A DNA stretch of 64,000 nucleotides from Paracoccus saliphilus (lineage in GTDB: Bacteria; Pseudomonadota; Alphaproteobacteria; Rhodobacterales; Rhodobacteraceae): NCBI GenBank assembly GCA_003255745.1, contig KZ836040.1, positions 67,748-131,747 on the forward strand, in the 5' to 3' direction. The position numbers were made by a program, and so were the translations under genes. The notes under the pieces were generated by a model. That model saw only the letters and a program-made list of their open reading frames with translations. It did no database searches and had not been told where the DNA came from. How positions within the stretch are numbered: position 1 is the first letter of the stretch; the number at the start of each line of letters is the position of its first letter. Below are positions 61,727 through 64,000 of this stretch, in pieces.

Positions 61727-63253
61727 ATGGACACGCTTGCCAACCTTGCGATGGGGTTCTCCATCGCCATAACGCCCTTTACGCTGATGCTGGCCGTGAT
61801 CGGCTGCTTTGTCGGCACGATTATCGGGGCGCTGCCGGGCCTGGGTCCGTCCAACGGCGTGGCGCTCTTGATCCCGATCTCGTTTTCGATGGGCCTTGAC
61901 GCGATTTCGGCCTTGGTGCTGCTGACCTCGGTCTATTACGGCGCCATGTATGGCGGCCGCATCAGCTCGATCCTTTTGAACATTCCGGGCGACGAACCCG
62001 CGATGATGACGACGCTGGACGGCTATCCCATGGCCCGGCAGGGCATGGCGGCCGAGGCGCTGGTCGTGTCGGGCGTGGCCTCGTTCGTGGGCGCCTTGCT
62101 GGCGACGATCGGCCTGATGATCTTTGCGCCCTACCTGGCGCGGGTGGCCTATCAGTTCGGCCCGGCCGAATACTTTGCGCTCTACGTGCTGGCCTTCTGC
62201 ACGCTTGGCGGGATCGGCTCGTCGAACCAGGCCAAGGCGGCGATGGCCGCGGCGATCGGCCTGGGCATCGCGATGATCGGCATGGACAAGACCACCGGCA
62301 TGCCGCGCTTTACCTTTGGCGAACTGCACCTGATGGACGGCGTGGACTTCCTGGTCGCCATCGTCGGCCTGTTCGCGGTGGCCGAGGTGTTCCACTTCAT
62401 CGAAAGCCACGGCAAGGACAGCGCCATCGGCGTCAAGCTGGGCAAGATCCTGGTCCCCTGGCGGATGCTGCGCCAAACCTCGGGCGCGATGCTGCGCGGC
62501 ACCGGGATCGGCTTTGTCGCGGGCGTGCTGCCCGGCGCGGGCGCGTCCTTGGGGTCCTTCCTGGCTTATATGGCGGAAAAATCCGTGGCCAAGGACAAGC
62601 ACAGCTTCGGAAAGGGCAACCCGAAGGGCGTCGCCGCCCCCGAGGCCGGCAACAACGCCGCCGCCGGTGGCGCGCTGGTGCCGATGCTGACGCTTGGCGT
62701 GCCGGGCTCGGGCACCACGGCCGTGCTGCTGGCGCTGCTTCTGACGCTGAACATCACCCCCGGCCCGCTGCTGTTCACCGAACGCCCCGAGGTCGTCTGG
62801 TCGCTGATCGCGTCGCTGCTGATCGCCAACGTCGTGCTGCTGTTGATGAACGTCCCGATGGTCAAGGTCTTCGTCAAGATCCTGTCGGTGCCGGCCTGGG
62901 TGCTGCTGCCGGGCGTGACGATGATCGCCTTTGTGGGGATCTATTCGCTGACCGGCTCCAGCTTCGACATGCTGATGATGGTCGGTTTCGGCGTCCTGGG
63001 CTATGTCATGCGCAAGCTGGACATGCCGACGGTCCCGGTGATCCTGGGCATCCTTCTGGGCAACGCGATGGAGGACAACCTGCGCCGCGCGATGGTCCTG
63101 TCGAACGGCGACTGGTGGTATCTGCTCTCCTCGCCCATCGCGGTGGGGTTGTGGATCGCGGCGATCCTTGGTTTCGTGGCGCCGATCTTCCTGCGGCGCC
63201 TGCTGAAGAAGCCCGCGCTGCCTGCCACCGATCCCACATTGAACGAGGACTGA
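61727..63253 (+). CDS. tctA: Tripartite tricarboxylate transporter large membrane subunit
   Basis: The 508-residue permease of the TTT transporter, with about 11-12 helices. Family signatures are GTIIGALPGLGPSNGVALLIPI near the N-terminus and the related second copy AGVLPGAGASLGSFLAY in the middle, plus ALTLGVPGSGTTAV-like LTLGVPGSGTTAVLLALLL. Uses the ion gradient to import the acid delivered by TctC. The AtuA-family gene starts 1 nt after the stop. Confidence 0.94.
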   Translation: MDTLANLAMGFSIAITPFTLMLAVIGCFVGTIIGALPGLGPSNGVALLIPISFSMGLDAISALVLLTSVYYGAMYGGRISSILLNIPGDEPAMMTTLDGYPMARQGMAAEALVVSGVASFVGALLATIGLMIFAPYLARVAYQFGPAEYFALYVLAFCTLGGIGSSNQAKAAMAAAIGLGIAMIGMDKTTGMPRFTFGELHLMDGVDFLVAIVGLFAVAEVFHFIESHGKDSAIGVKLGKILVPWRMLRQTSGAMLRGTGIGFVAGVLPGAGASLGSFLAYMAEKSVAKDKHSFGKGNPKGVAAPEAGNNAAAGGALVPMLTLGVPGSGTTAVLLALLLTLNITPGPLLFTERPEVVWSLIASLLIANVVLLLMNVPMVKVFVKILSVPAWVLLPGVTMIAFVGIYSLTGSSFDMLMMVGFGVLGYVMRKLDMPTVPVILGILLGNAMEDNLRRAMVLSNGDWWYLLSSPIAVGLWIAAILGFVAPIFLRRLLKKPALPATDPTLNED

Positions 63254-63254
63254 C

Positions 63255-64000
63255 ATGCCGACACGCGTTCTGGTGCCTTCGGGCGTTCTTGGCCTCGGCT
63301 TCGACCGAAAGGCGCTGGACCGCGGCGTCGCCGCCCGGCCCGACATCATCTGCATTGACGGGGGGTCCACGGACAGTGGGCCCTTCAGCCTGGGCGCGGG
63401 CCAGTCGAAATACTCCCGCGCCGCTACCAAGTCCGAATGGCGCGCGCTGATGCAGGCCCGCGCGCAGGCAGGCGTTCCGCTGGTCATCGGCACGGCCGGC
63501 ACCTGCGGCACCGACAGCACCGTGGACTGGATGCATGACATCACGGTCGAACTGGCCCGCGAACTGGGCCAGGACCTGCGCATCGCGCGGCTTTATTCCA
63601 GCCAGCCCGTGTCGCGGGTGGCGCAGGCGGTGGCGCAGGGCCGCGTGACGCCCCTGTCCCCCGCGCCCGACCTGCGGCTGGACGACCTGACCAATATCGT
63701 GGCTTTGGCCGGGGCCGAACAGATCCAAGCCGCGCTGGCCACGGGCGCCGATATCGTCATCGCCGGCCGCACCACCGACACGGCGACCATCGCGGCCCTG
63801 CCGCTGCTGCGCGGGGATGCGGCGGGCGGCGTCTGGCACGGGGCCAAGATCGCGGAATGCGGGGCGCTGTGTTCGACGAACCCGACCTCGGGTGTGATCC
63901 TGGTCGATTTCGACGGGACCGGCTTCACGGTCGAGCCGCTGGCGGAGGGCGCGCGCTGCACGCCGCATTCAGTGTCGGCGCATATGCTTTACGAAAACTC
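63255..64000 (+). CDS. AtuA-family (DUF1446) protein, 3' end beyond the window
   Basis: First 248 codons of a protein of the acyclic-terpene-utilisation AtuA/DUF1446 family. It begins RVLVPSGVLGLGFDRKAL, followed by CIDGGSTDSGPFSLG, VIGTAGTCGTDSTVDWMHDI, ADIVIAGRTTDTATIAAL and AKIAECGALCSTNPTSGVIL, all typical. The gene continues past the window end. Placed 1 nt after tctA, it is co-transcribed with the transporter and probably acts on the imported acid. The biochemical reaction of this family is not well established. Confidence 0.85.
   Translation, partial: MPTRVLVPSGVLGLGFDRKALDRGVAARPDIICIDGGSTDSGPFSLGAGQSKYSRAATKSEWRALMQARAQAGVPLVIGTAGTCGTDSTVDWMHDITVELARELGQDLRIARLYSSQPVSRVAQAVAQGRVTPLSPAPDLRLDDLTNIVALAGAEQIQAALATGADIVIAGRTTDTATIAALPLLRGDAAGGVWHGAKIAECGALCSTNPTSGVILVDFDGTGFTVEPLAEGARCTPHSVSAHMLYEN

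Overview
The window looks like the chromosome of a Rhodobacteraceae alphaproteobacterium, most likely Paracoccus or a close relative. This rests on the high GC content, the many 4-nt ATGA/GTGA gene overlaps, a class I lysyl-tRNA synthetase, a CIO-type bd oxidase, an NAD-dependent formate dehydrogenase operon, and above all a full Rhodobacter-type gene transfer agent (GTA) cluster in its usual gene order. The genus is inference. I found no rRNA, tRNA, CRISPR array, insertion sequence or integrase.

Layout: (1) 142-5015: a penicillin-binding carboxypeptidase, then a GbsR/MarR-type regulator with a near-perfect palindrome at its promoter, followed by cydAB. (2) 5035-9372: ychF, trpA translationally coupled to a VOC protein and a GNAT acetyltransferase, a TerB/J-domain protein and a small exported protein. 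(3) 9369-18170, minus strand: acs, a DUF4212 small subunit, a VC_2705-type symporter, a cNMP/CBS/DUF294 nucleotidyltransferase, a membrane protein, a receiver-only response regulator, and a membrane sensor-like protein ending in a DEDDh exonuclease. This looks like an acetate uptake/activation module with its own signalling arm. (4) 18495-29083: a beta-helix spike-like protein, lysK, terB-like, dacB, nadD, 5'-nucleotidase, DUF952, pyrD and cysE.

(5) 29161-43894, minus strand: the GTA cluster, g1 (small terminase) to g15 (hub/megatron), closed by a DUF2793 protein like the head-spike protein GhsA. Every frame is open. Upstream of g1 lies a compact leader. It has a good sigma70-like promoter whose -10 sits inside a palindrome, a 32-codon open frame starting at the predicted transcription start and overlapping g1 by ATGA, and inside that frame an intrinsic terminator. 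Strong stem-loops also flank the capsid gene and separate terminase from portal. This leader is the most novel structure I see.

(6) 44162-49402: trpF, lapA, ihfB, rpsA, a metallophosphoesterase and a lipid kinase. (7) 49484-56396: fdsG-fdsB-fdsA-fdhD-fdsD with a LysR regulator upstream and two palindromes in the intergenic region. (8) 56490-64000: an alpha/beta hydrolase, the TctD/TctE two-component system with a co-transcribed periplasmic binding protein, divergent tctCBA, and an AtuA-family gene cut by the window end.
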